From NCBI GenBank assembly GCA_023846275.1, contig JAIUJO010000293.1, positions 582,541 through 646,540 of the forward strand: a stretch of 64,000 bases of DNA, read 5' to 3'. Shown one piece after another: positions 23,601 through 38,200 of this stretch. Position 1 is the first letter of the stretch, and each line of letters opens with the position of its first letter. This DNA is from Vanilla planifolia (Eukaryota; Streptophyta; Magnoliopsida; Asparagales; Orchidaceae). The notes under the pieces were generated by a model. That model made no database searches. It had not been told where the DNA came from and saw only the letters and a list, made by a program, of their open reading frames with translations. Both the position numbers and the translations under genes were made by a program.

Positions 23601-26600
23601 AATAAATTATAATAAATTACTATTTAATATTATGTAAATATGTATTAAATCTAAAATATGGTAAATTAAAGAAAATGTAATATTACTAATGAAAGTAATT
23701 GAAAGATCATGTGAGATGAGACATAGAGCTACATAACAAAAGGTCAAAATTAAAATAATTCTTTCAAACAAAAGAAAAGAAAGTTCATGTAAGAAAGTAA
23801 TAGTTCAAGAAATTAAAATGATCTAGGGTAACATACTCAATCATCAAATATGGTATAAATAAAAATGCTTGCAAAAGAAAAGACCACTCAAACTAAAATT
23901 TAAAAAATAAAAATAATTTAATTCACAAGAGGTTGTCATTCCAATTCCAATGATGCTTGTTTAGTCTCCATCGCACTACATTTTAAATTACTATGAATTA
24001 CTGAAGAAAATAAGCATAAATCATAATTATTACTTTTATATCAATGGAATATGTAATAATTAATATTAAATAAATGGAAGCAATGCAACATAACTAAATC
24101 AAAGTTATGTAAATGTTAAATAAGAAGAAAAATAGAGTTTCATATTTATTTAACCAAATCTTAATGAAAGAGTTGAAATAATGAGATATATTTCATGAAA
24201 AATTTGCATTCAAAGAAACTAAGGAGTTTGAGTGCATCATACTTGTTTATATGTAGCATACAAATCTAAATTTCTAATATTATGTTAAAAATACTAGAAA
24301 ATAAAATATTTATAAAAATAAAAATAAGTACTTAAGCAGATAAAGGCCATCAATATGACTACATGACTTTTCTTTTATCTTGATCAAATCTACTTTGAAT
24401 TACAAATAGTAGATTACATTATGATACATAATAATAAATTATTATTTTAAAATTAAGTAAATATATGTTAATGTTTGAATAACATAAATTGAAACAATGC
24501 AATAAGCCCAAAATGAAGCATTGTAAAGGCCATAAGGCATGAATATTTAGGTTTAAATAGCAATATAACAAAATAGAAAATAAAAAAATTTGAATACATT
24601 AAAAGAGTTAATGAAAAATAGAAATCCAAGATACTAAGAAGATAGAGTGTGACAACCTCTATTAATAAATCATGTGTGAATTGAAATTTCTTATAATAAT
24701 TACAAAAAAGTACAAAAATAAAATATTGAAAAATATTTAAATGAATATTGAATTGAATATAGCTTAATGGAAGAAGTCCATTGAAGTTTACTTCATCTCT
24801 ATCAGATAGCTTTTCTAATTATTAACAATTACTAGATTAAAAAATAAATAAATTATATTTTAATTTTAATGAAGTATATATTAAAATTAAGATAATATAA
24901 ATTTAAGCAATGAGATATAATCAAGTTGGATAAATGCAAAGGTCAAACAAGAGTTGAATTTAAGTTCATATTAATATAACCAAATAATGGCAAAGAATTT
25001 GAATAAATAATATAAATTATGAAGAAAAGTTACATTCCAAAATACTAAGGATATCATGCATAAAATTCTCAATAGACAAATCTGGAACATACCAAAATGT
25101 CTCATAAAATATCACAAAACTCAAAAAAGTAAAATATTTAGAAATATAGAAATAAATGTTTCCATGGACCTCTCTGTGACACGTCAAAAAAATTTTTATT
25201 CATCTTGGTTGCTCCAATTTTGAAATACAATGAATTATAAAAGTAAATAAAAATAAAAAATAATAAATTCTTATTTCAATACAATGTAAATATATATTAA
25301 AACTAAAATGAGATAAATAGAGAAAAAAAGTTAAGTTGAAGTAATGTAAATGTCACATGAGAAGAGAATTGCTGTTTCACAAAACTATAACCAAATTATA
25401 ATAAAAGATTTGGAGAAAAAAGATAAACTATTTAGAAAAATTCATTGAAGAATATTGAGATAATAATGCGTAATGATATTTATAATCATACTAGCTTTTA
25501 ATCAAAATAACTTATAAATTTACCAAAATGGAATTAAAAAATATTTAAAAATTTAAATATAATTATTCACTTAAAAGAGCTCATCGAGACGAGATGATTG
25601 GTTTTTTTTTCACTTTGATTGAACCACATTTAGAGTTCCTATGAACTACAATATTAGTTAAGCATAAATAATAATATTATTTAATATAAAATAAATTTGT
25701 ATATTAAAACATACAAGAGATAAATTAAAGTATTGTATTCTAACTAAATAATATTGATGTAAAATGCACCTAAGGCAAGATTTGGAATTACATAATAATA
25801 AAAAATAAAAGTAAAAAACTTGGAATAAATTAGCTAAATTATATGTAAAATGTTCATTCAAGCATAATAAGGACATGTAGTGTAACAATCTCAAGTGAAA
25901 AATTAGGAACAAATCAAATAACCTTATAAACAATGCCAAAAATTATAGAAAATAAAACATTTAAAAATATTGATTTGAAGTTTTAATAGGATTAAGCTCA
26001 TCGAGGCTAGTAGAAAGAGGCATGCATTATCTCAATTAGGCATCATTTAGAATTATGAAAATTATTGAAGAAATTAAGTATAAATAAAAGTAATTATTAT
26101 CTTAGTTATATATAAATATATATAAAAAAAGTTGAGAAGAGATCATTTGAAATAATATAATACAACAAAATCAAAGTTATTTAAAGGTCATAGGAGTGGA
26201 ATATTAAAGTTTCTTAGTGCTATAACAAATTCAAAGTAAAAGATTCCTAAAAATGATATAAAATAAATAGGAAAGTTGTAACCAAAGATACTAAGGTGAT
26301 CATTATATCATTCTTAATCATCAAATTAGGAACAAATCTAAACGTCTCCAAAAAAGATGCTAATACCTTAGAAAATAAAACACTCTAAAGTATAAAAATT
26401 TATGTTTAATTGGCTAGTGATAATCCAATGATTCTAATAATGAATATTTCGTCTCAATTTGACATTTTTTTGATTTACAACAAAACACCAAAGTAAATAA
26501 AGAAAACTAATTACAAATTATTATTTCAATGTTAAGTAAACATGTGTTAAATTTGAAACAAGATTATTTTACATAATGTAACATTACTAAATCTTCACCT

Positions 26601-29460
26601 TATAAAGGTTGCAAGAGAGAAGAATTAGTGTTTCATAGCAATATTATCAAATTAAAGTGAAAATTGCGAACAAGTTAGTTATATATTTTTTTAAAAGTTA
26701 CAACCCAACATATTATAAGGATTGAGTGTAACATCCTTAATCATTAAATATTGAAAAAAGTATCTTATAAATAATGCAAAAAAATTTTGAAATATAATAT
26801 TTAAAAAGTATGAGAAGGAATATTTAACAAAAATTAAAACATCAACATAAGTCCACCAAGATTTCTTGCAACTTGATTGAAACATGTTTAAAATTAATTT
26901 TAATTTACAAAATTAACAAAGCCTAAATGATAATAAAAACTTTATTTTAATATTAAGTTGATATATATTAATACTAAAAAGGCCTAAATTAAAGTTAATA
27001 TAATATAACAAGATAAAAGTGACATAAATGAGGCTCTTAAAGATAAAAAACCAAAATAATGGTGAAAAATGTGTTGAAATGAGATAAATTATACATGAAA
27101 TTTTCATTATAAGATACTAATGTGATCAAGAATAAAATTCCCAATTATTAAAACATGTATAAATCTAATGTCTCATTACGTTTGTTAAAAAGGTTATAAA
27201 TAATAAAAATTGAAAAATATTGAAACAAAAATTTAATATGATAATGGTCATTAAGTTGATTCAAATGATATTTGTTTTCTCTTAATCAAATCTCATTTAG
27301 AATTACTATAAATTTCCAAAGAAAGTAAGCACAAAGAATGAAAATTTATGATTAAAATATTAAACAAATATAAACAACAAAGTTGAATTTTGTTAAATTG
27401 AAGTAAAGAAATGCAAGTAAATAAAAGCAATGTAATTGCCAAACAAGAGGAGACTAATATTTCAGTTGTAATATAATCAAATCAATGTGAAAGTTTTTAA
27501 GAAATGAGATAAATATTTTAAGATGTTACTCCAAGATATGAAGAAGACTAAATGTGTAATCCACAATTAATAAATTATCTACACATTGTATACCTAACAA
27601 AGCATGCCTAAATCATAATAAAATAATATTTGAAAATATAGAAATAATTTTTTAATTTGATAGAGTTGGTGTAGAGAAGTCTAACGACATGTTTTTCTTC
27701 TAAGTTAAATGTTAACTTGAAATAATTTAAATTTCAAAGTAAATAATCATAAAGAATAATACATTATAATTCTAATATTGGGTAAATATTTCATAATGCT
27801 AAACTAAGACTAATTTTAGCAATATAGTACAATAAAATCAAAGTGATTTAAAGGTCATACGAGAGGAACTTTTAAGTAAATAGTAATATAACCAAATCAA
27901 TACAAATAATAGAAGAAATGAGATAAGTTTAACATGAAAGTTACATTCTATTATACTAAGAAGATCTAGTATAAAATCCTTGACAATTAAACCAGTTACA
28001 AAACAAATGTCTCACAAAGTGTCCCAAAACTCAAGAAAATAAATGATTAAGAAATATATAATTTAATATTCAATTATAGTGAGCACATCAAGATGAGTCC
28101 AACTATGTTTAGTTTATATAGTCAGATATTGTTTGGAATTACTATATGTTAACAAAGTAAATAAACATAAATAAAAAAATTAATCTTATAATAATAAGTA
28201 AATATATTTTAAAGCTAAAATTAGATAACTTGAAGATATATAATATCACTAAATGAAAATTATTTAGTGGTGGTAATATATGAAATTTATAATTAAATAT
28301 TAATATAACTAAATGAAAGAAAAACATTTAAAGGAATAATAAATATCGTATCAGAAACTAGTAATCCAAGATATTGAAATAGATTATAATATCCTCGATA
28401 ATCCAATTAGGTACAAAGGAAAATGGCAGAAAAATTATGTAAAATAAATAAAAAATAAAATGCATTAAAAATAAAAATGATTATTTAATTATATAGAGCT
28501 TATTGATGTGAGCCTAACGACATTTGTCTTTTATTGATTGGACCTCGTTTGTAGTTACTGTGAATTTCAAAAATTTATAAGCACAAATAATAATAATTTT
28601 TTTTATGTTAACATATAATAAAAATTAAAATGACACAAACAAAAGAAAAAAAAATATAGACTGATCATAGCGATTTAATGGTCACACAAGTAAAGATTTA
28701 GAGTTATATGATAATTTATCCAAATTAATGTGAAACATTCAAGTGATGAGATAAATTGTTTTAGAAATTTTTAAGTTTAAGTTGCTAAAGAGTTTAAGGC
28801 TACCATACAAGATCATCAAATGTGGTGTGAATGAAATTGTTGCATAAAGTTGCCCAAAATATAGAATATAAAATACTTAAAAACTATAATAATGAAAATT
28901 AATTTTATAAGACTTATAGAAAATTGACCAAGGAAACTATTTTGATTTTTGATATGCCTCTTTTGCAATTACAAAAATTACCATATTAAGAAAGCATAAT
29001 TGAATTAAATTATGATTTTAATTTTAGGAAAGTATATATCAAGGTGGAATTAAGATAAATTGAAGAAATTTAAAGTTAACAAAAGAAAGAGACCTAAATG
29101 ACATATTGGAGAAGATTAAGATTTAGTTAGTAATATATCCAATTGGAATTTGATAAATTACATGGAAAAACTTGCATTTAATGATACTAAGGAGAGCATG
29201 TGAAATCTTATATTATCAAATTATATATGACAATAATTTAATAGAGGTCACTAAGATGAGTCTAATGACATATGTTTCATCTCTATTTGATCTTATTTAG
29301 AGTTATTATGTTTCAAAATTTAAATAAGCATAAATAATAAAAATATTTATTTTTAAACATGTGAACATATATTAAAGAAAAAATGAAATAAATTAAGGAA
29401 ATACACATAAGCAAGTCAAAGTCCCTAAAGGTCATATAAGAGAAGATTTAGAGTTACATA
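20616..29460 (-). repeat. Diverged satellite array, segment C (inverted)
   Basis: The same satellite on the opposite strand. The reverse-complement anchor (GTGTAACATCCTTGATCATCAAAT-like, here cut to short words such as AACATCCTTGATC) recurs near 20,755, 21,010, 21,430, 21,860, 22,230, 22,590, 23,000, 23,420, 23,835, 24,225, 24,645, 25,055, 25,465, 25,880, 26,300, 26,725, 27,130, 27,545, 27,965, 28,385, 28,800 and 29,190. From 22.6 kb on, spacing is close to 415 bp, the most regular part of the window. About 22 copies in all. Small open frames (for example 25,658-25,939) are chance. Confidence 0.86.
23066..23085. repeat. (AT)n microsatellite in satellite segment C
   Basis: About ten AT units, again grown from the TATATATTTA box of the monomer. 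Confidence 0.85.
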
Positions 29461-32330
29461 GTAATAAATTTCCTACACATTTATCTAATTTCTTTAAAAT
29501 TATCACTTTTATTTGAAAATTTTTACTATGAAATAAAAAATTCTCCTCTCGTGTGACAATTACATCATGTTGATTTTTTTTATTATATTACTTAAATTTA
29601 TTCCTTTTATCTTTAATTTAGATTTACTTCATATATAAATAATAATTCATTATAATTGTTTTTCTTTCATTTGGTCATACGTAGTAATTTTAGATGAGTT
29701 CCAATGGGGATAAAAAAATGTAGTTAAACTTTGCGTAACGAGATATGTTGAGTTAAATATTATTTGTTTTAATTTTATATTTTGTTGAGCTTAACATTTT
29801 TAATTCAACTATCTCATATAAGTTTTCTAGATTTTTAAACTCTTGGCATCTATTTCTTTATATTACATATTACTCTAAATCTTCTCTAATGTAACCTTTA
29901 ATTCCTATGATTTGGTTATCTTATATTAATTTAATTTCTGGTATTTCTTTTATATTATATATTTATCTAATTTTAAAATAATGACATATTATTAATTGCT
30001 ATTACTTTGATAATTTGTAATAACTCTAAATGAGGTACAATCAAGACAAAACGAACCTCATTGGATTCATATTGATGCACTTTATCTAACTAAATGTATT
30101 TTTTTTATATTTTTAAATTTGATTTTCTATGATTTTGGCATGTTTTGTGAGGCATTTTGATTCATATCTCATTTCACATTAGAAGATGTTTCATTTGATC
30201 TCGATAATATTATGAAATGTATCTATTTTCTCTAATTTATTACAAAATTAATCTATTTCTTTAGAATTATTTTTTTAATTTGGTCATACTAGTTTGGAAC
30301 AACTAATCTTCTCTTATGTTACCTTTCATTGCTTTGATTTTGATATATTACTATGTAATTTTAGATCTCCTCTATTGGACTTTTATGTTGTTTTGATTTC
30401 ATTATATACCTTATATCATTTTTTGCATTTTCTCTTTAACAAATTTACTTAATTTTAAAATAAAAATTTACTTTTATCAACTTATTTATTTTTGTAATTC
30501 TTATTAATTCCAAACAAAGTGTAATGCAAATGAAACAATCCTCATCAAAGGCATCTTGAGGAGCTCCATTTTATTAAATGTTCTTTTTTTTATATTTTTT
30601 AAATAAACTATTTGCATTAGTTTTAGTACATTTTACAAATATATTTTTATTTTTCCTAGTTTGTCATTTGGTGATGCTTTAATCAATCTCAATAGTATCT
30701 TGAAATGCATTTTCTCCATACAATTTATCTCAGTTTGTTAAAGTTTTCAGTTAAACTTTATTGTATTATTCTATAATTCTAAATCTCTTCTTGTGTGGGA
30801 GTTAAATCACCTTGACTTAATTAAATAACATCGATTAAATTTATCTCATTATAACTTCAATATATATTTATCCTTAATATTAAAATAATATTTTGTTATT
30901 TTTTATATTTTTTTAATTTTGGTAATTCATTTTATTCTAAGTAAGATTTCAATGAGATTAATAAAATGTTATTGTACATGTCTCAATGAGCTCTATCCAT
31001 GTAATTATTTTATTTTATAGTATTTTATCAAACCATACAAGTTATTTCAATTCATACCAAATATGAAGATTGATGATTTAACATTTGATCTATTTAATGT
31101 CCTATAATGCAACTTCCTTGTACAACTTATCTAGTTTTCTCAAAATTTTTGCTTTCATTTAGTTAAATTACTTTGTAACTCTAAATCTTCTTACATGTTA
31201 CCTTTACTTCATAATTATTTGCTTATATTATGTTACTTCCATTTATCCTATTTCAACATTATTATATAGTTACATAATATTCAAATAACAATATATTGTT
31301 ATTTATGATGGCAATTCTAATAACTCTCAAGGAGGCTCAAACTAAGATGAAAAAATATCATTAGCATGGCTTGATTAGAACTATCAAACTAAAAAATCTT
31401 GTACACCTTTTTAAGTTTTTCATTTTCTAATATTTTAGCATGCTTTAAAAGTTATTTTTATTTTTACCTTGTTTGATGATCGAGGATGCTTCATTTGATG
31501 TCCTAGCATCTTGGGATCCAACATTCCCAAACAATTAATATTATTTGTTCTAGTGTTTTCCTTTTATTTAGTTGTACTACTATATGACTTTAAGTCTTCC
31601 CTCATCCAACCATTACATTGCTTTGATTATATTATGTTGCATTACTTTAGTTTATATCATTATACCTTAATCATATTTTTTTACTTTGTATTAAAAGAAA
31701 AATTTATTATTAATTATGCTTACTTGGGTAATCCATAGCAACGTTAATTACAATCTAATCAACAAAAAACTAATGTCATAGGACTTTTCTTGATAATATT
31801 TATCTAATTAATAATTAATATTTATATTTTTTAAACATTTTATTATATAAGAGTTTGGCAATCTTTATGAGACATTTTGAATCTCATCCTATTTGATAAT
31901 CCAAGATGTTACACCATAACTCTTTTATATCTTAGAGTGCAAATTTCTCATTTAATTTTCTCATTTAATAAAAATTTTCACTTTAATTTGTAGCACATTG
32001 CTTTAAATCATCTTATTTTAGCTTCAATATGTAATTAATATTAAAAGTAATTTATTATTATTTATGATAATTACTATAATATTCCTCATAAATTCAAAAT
32101 AAGGTCTATTTGAGATGAAAGTAGTGTTGTTGGACTACCTCAATGTGTTGTTGCATGCAACTCTAATCCTCCTTTCATGTGATAATTACATCACATTTAA
32201 TTTTTATATTAATTGTACCAATTGTTCTCATTTTAGATTTAATATATATTTAATTAATAATTAGATAATCATTTATTATAATTAATCTTTATTCCTTGTT
32301 AGATTTTTTTAACATTTCATGTCTTCCTTC
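29461..32330 (+). repeat. Diverged satellite array, segment D (forward)
   Basis: Orientation returns to that of segments A and B at about 29,461 (TTTATCTAATTTCTTTAAAATT, TCTCCTCTCGTGTGAC). Anchors lie near 30,185, 30,675, 31,075, 31,482 and 31,900, about seven copies including partial ones. The last recognisable words are near 32,170-32,290 (CCTCCTTTCATGTGATAATTACATCAC, here interrupted by a deletion, and TTTAATATATATTTAATT). Confidence 0.82.
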
Positions 32331-35284
32331 AGTCTCTAAATCTCCTTAGGGAGCATCTATCTATGTTTGGAAGATACATGAATGCTTATTTAAGTTATAA
32401 ATAATTGAGAAAAACTTAGGTTCTAATCATATACTCATATATAGGCTTATCTGAAGATGTTATAGGTCTAGGATTTAGAATCTTAAGATCATTCACAGAG
32501 TAATAAGTTTCATAGATATTAATGACTTGCATAAATTTTTTAACATGAGAGGTCTAAACATACAGTAGAAGTGGTTTGAACAACAAGCACCCAACTACTC
32601 ATATTATTTGTGAAGTGTTATGCTACACACATAAGTGGAGTTCTTGGAAGGAGAAACAAGAAATCATATGATCACATGTGCTAACAAAGAAAGTTTGTTA
32701 TAGTGATTAAGATTCCCAAAATTTGAAGTGAAGGAATGAAGAACTATCCTAGTGACCTACTAGTATTAAGAATATTGGCTAATGGGTCGGAACCTCCAGT
32801 TTTGAGTCTTTTAATTACCTTCTTAGGCCATGTCTAGAATCACAATGTTTGATTAGTTGCACACATTAGGTTTGAATAAAAACTACTTGGTGGTATCAGT
32901 TTGTTGCTCTAATAAAAAATTTTCATCCCATACAAAATGACAAATATCTTGACTTATGAAGATCTCAAAAGTAGAAACGTAATTTTGTTGACTTAATAAT
33001 ACTAACGGTTGCATTTTGGAAATATAGAGGCGATTTTAGAATTTCAAAAATCACCACAAATTACAAAAAACATAGTTTGAATTTTGGTAAAAAAAACTAA
33101 AACAGTACTTAAATGACAACAAACTTAGTTAATGTAAGTAGTTCCGAAGTAGGATGTGCATTATATGCAGTAGTAATAACGACTGGTGAGGTAGTGGGTT
33201 GGGTGGTTGTTGCCATGTAGACTGATTGTTAAGTGATTCTTCGATTTTGATTTCATTGGGCAGCACGACTTGTGTGGAGTGTGCACAAAGGCACATGATG
33301 CCTTATGTTTGACATTTAGAGTTGTGCGGGTGTTAGCGAAAATAAACATTGTTTGACGAGTCGACGCATTCTTGGATCAAATCTAAGTAGGTTGAAATTA
33401 TTATCAAATTTAGAGGCTGGTATAGGTTTAGTGAATGATAGCAACAACTTAACAATGGATGTAATTATGGTAGGTTGTGATGAAAATGCCCAAATCCTAA
33501 ATTTTAAGCTATTTGGGGAAATGTTTAACAAAATTTTGCACTAGTGCAATTATTAGATGGCTAAAGAGATGATTTATAGTTAATATTGAGCTAAAAATAT
33601 TTAAAAAAACTATCAAGTGATCTTCAAACAATTAAAATAAAGTGTAGATGCAAATAACTCGAGAAACTGATGAAAGTAAACTAAAATATGTAATGAATAT
33701 GGTCAGCTATAGTTGATCCACATAACTATAATGGCAATGGAGACTAAAGAGAATTCAAGGGTCTAATCTAGGAAAAAGTCAGAGTCATAATAGAACTTGA
33801 CTATTGTCATGTCGAATCTCCATTAGAAACCCTGTAGATTTCCTTGTTATACATTACATCTTTGATTTTCTTTGTTTTTTCTACTCTCTTAATTTTCTTC
33901 ATCTATTTTTGATTAAGTGAACTTGGAAGTGATGTACTGGTCATCCAAATAGATTAAAAAATAGTATTAAAAAAAATGAAGATTTCTTAGTGTAGTAGTG
34001 GATTTAATTGATTGACATTTGAGAAACATATTGGATAACTATTTTATCTAAAAATTATAAACTTAAAAAAATTAAGCATAATTACCTATTCTATTAAATA
34101 AACTTTATTTTATCATATTTTAAGAAGTTTAAGTAATTTTAATCATAAAGAAATGGTGAAGTGCCACAAATGAATTTTTATAATAACTCCTAAAAATGTT
34201 TTACTTACAATTCTCAAATTAAAAAATAATACATGATTTAATAAAATATCAGAAAATGATATGAAAAAAATATCAAACTTTGAATATGATTTCATTAAAT
34301 AAAAAATAAAGCAATACTAATTATATGAAATTCTTTTTGTGCCAATGCACTTTCCCTTTTTAATTTAATCACAACTTATTAAACCTTGCATTCATAATGT
34401 TGTTATCTCAAACAACCATTATTAGCATTTTCGTCATGAAATTAAAATAACTTATTTTTGATGAATGACATCAACTGCAAATTAGTAGAAATACTTTTAT
34501 AAAATGGCTTATTAGCATCAAAAACATGGGTTCAACAATCAGCTTCATTTTGAAGATGACAAGCTTATTATATAATGGATCTTTAGATTGAAAACTTTGG
34601 CATATCATGTAATTATAAGACATTATGCATTTATAAATCATCACTTGTCCTGATATTTCACTAGACATCTCAAATTCATTATCCAATAAGTATAAAGGAT
34701 ATTATTAAATTACTTCTTATTAGTTGTTATAATACTAGTTTTTATCTCCTTTTTCATAATAAAAAAACAAAATTAAAATTCTATTTAAATCTATCATTCC
34801 AATTATTTCAACTAATATGAAATCATTTTGCAGGAAAAGTTTAAATAATCATATCTATTAAATATGTTTTTGGTGGAACATGTTGTATTTTAATGTTCCT
34901 TAATTCTACATGATCTATAATAAACATCCGTACAAGTTTTGTATGCATGTGAGTGATTTTATTCTTGTTGATGTTAGAAGAAATAATGTTAACATTTCCT
35001 AGTTGATATTCTTTTAATAAAGTTAAAGAACTTCCAATTATTATCTTATCATATATAGTGCACAAAACCAACTAGCTATTATATTCTTAATGACAAGTTA
35101 TAATTCTTTTAAACTTTTTTATGAGATAGACATAAGAACACACTACAAAAAATTAATGGATAGTTGAGATAAAACAAAGAAAAGTTTTACAACCTAAAAT
35201 GTGAGCATATAACTAGCGAACAAGAGAATCATCATTTGACACATTTAAATATAAAGGCCATAGTTATGATTGTTAACTAAATAA
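32331..35284. other. Unassigned 3-kb interruption of the satellite
   Basis: Not satellite. The stretch 33,160-33,540 is less AT-rich, with open frames of 62-71 codons on both strands and no recognisable domain. TGGTATCAG at 32,891-32,899 resembles the start of a primer-binding site but breaks down after nine bases. CACTACAAAAAA at 35,141 resembles a CACTA-transposon end but has no visible partner. The satellite resumes at about 35,285. It is probably an old, degraded insertion of unknown type. Confidence 0.4.
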
Positions 35285-38200
35285 TAAAAGGACCCATGAT
35301 CGATGTTATTAAAGTCAATCTCCATTGTATCTAGGAATACATACTTCTCGTAAACCTTATCCCATTTTTTCAAATTTTCTACCTTCATTTCACTAATTAC
35401 TATAAAACCCTTATTCTATTGTCATCAAACCTTTACATTGCTTTGATTTATTTATGCCTCTTTGCTTCAATTTATTTTACATCAATTTGAAAATATATTT
35501 ACTTAATATTAAAATTATACTTTATTACTTTTTATACTTATTTACTTTGGTAATTTGCAATAATTCCAAAAAAGGTTCAAAGGAAATAAAACAAGTATTA
35601 ATGACTCCCACTGATAAGCTCTTTAAAATAAATTATTCATTTTTATATCTTTAAATATTTTATTTTTATAGGGTTTTGTCTTATTTTATCAGACATTTCA
35701 ATTTATACCATATTTGACAATTGAAGATGTTATGCTCGATCTCTTTAATATCTTGGATTGTAATATTTTTGTATAATTCATTTTAATCTTTCAAATTTTT
35801 TATTCAATTTTCTTTTCTTACAATGCTTTTCTAATTCTCCTCCTTTGTGCCATTTATGTAGGTTTTATTTGGTTAAATTATATTGTTTTAATTTATCTCA
35901 TTTTCAATTTATTACATACTTATATATTATTCAAATAGTAGTTTATTATTATTTATACTTATTTGCTACAGTAATTCTCAGTAATTCAAAATGAGGTTTG
36001 GTTGAGACAAAACAAATGTCATTAGGCTAATCCCTATAGGCTTCATCAAATTTTATGTTAAATTTATTTTTTAAATTATTTTATTTTCTTTTATTTTGGC
36101 ATGGATTTTTGGGTATTTTGAATTGCACCTAATTTGACTATCAAAAATGTTATACTTTTTGTCCTTAGCATGGAATGAAACTTTACCATATAATTTGTCT
36201 CATTTCATTAAATTTTTATTGTAAGTTATTTATATCACTATTGAAGTTTACATTTTCTCTCGTGTGACTATTATATGTCTTTGATTTGGCCATACTACAT
36301 AGTTGAAATTTATGTTATTTTAGTTTTATCATATATTTACTTAATATAAAAATAATATTTGTTTTTATTATTTATGATAATTAAGTGAATATGAGTAATT
36401 TCAAATTAAGTCTATTCAAAATAAAGCAAGCATCATTTTACTCATGTTGATAAGCTCTATATAATATGTTATTCCTAATAAAAATTAAAAAAATTTATTT
36501 TGTATTGTTTTTGCATACTTTAGGAGACATATTCATTTTTAAAGCAAGCATCATTTTACTCATGTTGATGAGCTCTATATAAGATGTTATTCCTAATAAA
36601 AATTTTGAAAACTTTATTTTGTATGGTTTTTGCATACTTTAGGAGACATATTCATTTTTATTTGATGTAATGATTCACCCTATTAGACTTGGTCTTCTTA
36701 GTATTAACAAAATCCAACTTTCTAATAAACTTTATCTCATTTCTTCAAAGTTTTTCCTTTGATTTTGTTATATTACAATAAAATTTGAATCTCCTCTTGT
36801 GTGACTTTTACATTGCATTGATTTGATAATATTACTGTACTTCAATTTCTTTAATTCAGTTGTTAAAACATATTTATATAATATTAAAATAATAGTTTGT
36901 TATTATTTATACCTATTTATTTTAGTAACTCTCCATAATTATAAACAAAATGTAAAAGAGACAAGAATACATTGTTTGACACATCTCAACAAACTTTGTG
37001 AAATAAATATTTATTATAACTTTTTAATATTTATTTTCTAAGCTACTAGCAAGCTTTGCAAAGTAAGTCAATTAATAATATATTTGATAGTTGAGAAGGT
37101 TACACTTGATCCCTTTAATATCCAAATGTGCAAATATCCTATACAATTTATCTTATTTAAACAAATATTTTTTTACGTGCAAATATTTTATTTGCTTCAA
37201 CTTTTTAAGTTACGTTGAATTACTTCTTTTCTATCATCTTTACTTTAACTTAAATTTACTTAAAACTAAAACAATAATTTGTTTTCCTTCAAGCATATTT
37301 AATTTATTAATTTGCAATAATTCCTTATGACGTCCAATAAGAAGTAACAAATATCATTGGACACATCTCGACGAGCAATATCCTATTAAATACTAGTTTA
37401 AATTTTTTTAAATAATATATTGTTCCATCTTTTGAAATATTTTCAAAGTCAACGATGTTACTCTCAATCTCATTTGTAACTTTGAATACATATATTCTCA
37501 AAACCTCATCACATTATTTCTAGTTTTTAACTTTTATTTGGTTAATTTCTCTAAAATGCTAGATCTCTTCTCTTGTGAGCTTTACATTACCTTCATTTAG
37601 TTTTGTCTCATTTCTTCAATATATCTTATTTTATCTTTAAACCATATTTTTCAAAATTTTTAAATGATTACTTATTACTTTTTATGCATGTTTACTTTTT
37701 TAATTTGTGACAATTCCAAATTAGGTCTAATGGAGATATGAAAAATATTATTATACTCACCTTAACATGTAATATCAAATTACTTAGTCATTTTTATATG
37801 TTTAAATAATTTATTTTTTAGGATTTAAGCATGTTTTATAGCACATTTTTAATTTAAACCAAAATTTCCAATCAAAGCTATTACACTCAAAGACTTTAGT
37901 ATTTTGGAATGCAGCTTTCTCATATAATTTTGCTTAATTTTTCAAATGTTTGCCTTTGATTTGGTTGTTTTACTATGCAACCCTAACTCATGTGTTGTTT
38001 ACATAGTTTTGCTTTAGTCAAATTACATTGTTTTAAATTATCTATTTTAAACTTAATTTATAAACATAAAATATTATTTTTTGTATAATTTATGTTTATT
38101 TATTTTTTTAACTCCCAATAATTATAAGCTATATCTGTTCAAAAAAAAATCCCTAAACTCGTCTCGATGAGCTTCATCTTTGGTTTCATTATGTTACCTT

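Noticed and set aside
20616..29460. Regular repeats considered as a CRISPR array or rDNA spacer
   Set aside because: The units are about 415 bp, contiguous and diverged, without short identical repeats and unique spacers. No rRNA gene sequence is adjacent, and the genome is a plant's.
32891..32899. TGGTATCAG, like the start of an initiator-Met primer-binding site
   Set aside because: The match ends after nine bases (TTTG follows in place of AGC), and there is no recognisable LTR pair around it.
33536..33555. Palindrome GCACTAGTGC as a possible element terminus
   Set aside because: A ten-base palindrome can occur by chance, and no matching end or target duplication was found.
35141..35153. 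CACTACAAAAAAT, like a CACTA transposon end
   Set aside because: No inverted partner at a plausible distance and no 3-bp duplication. A TAGTGTAGTAGTG word at 33,988-34,000 faces the wrong way to pair with it.
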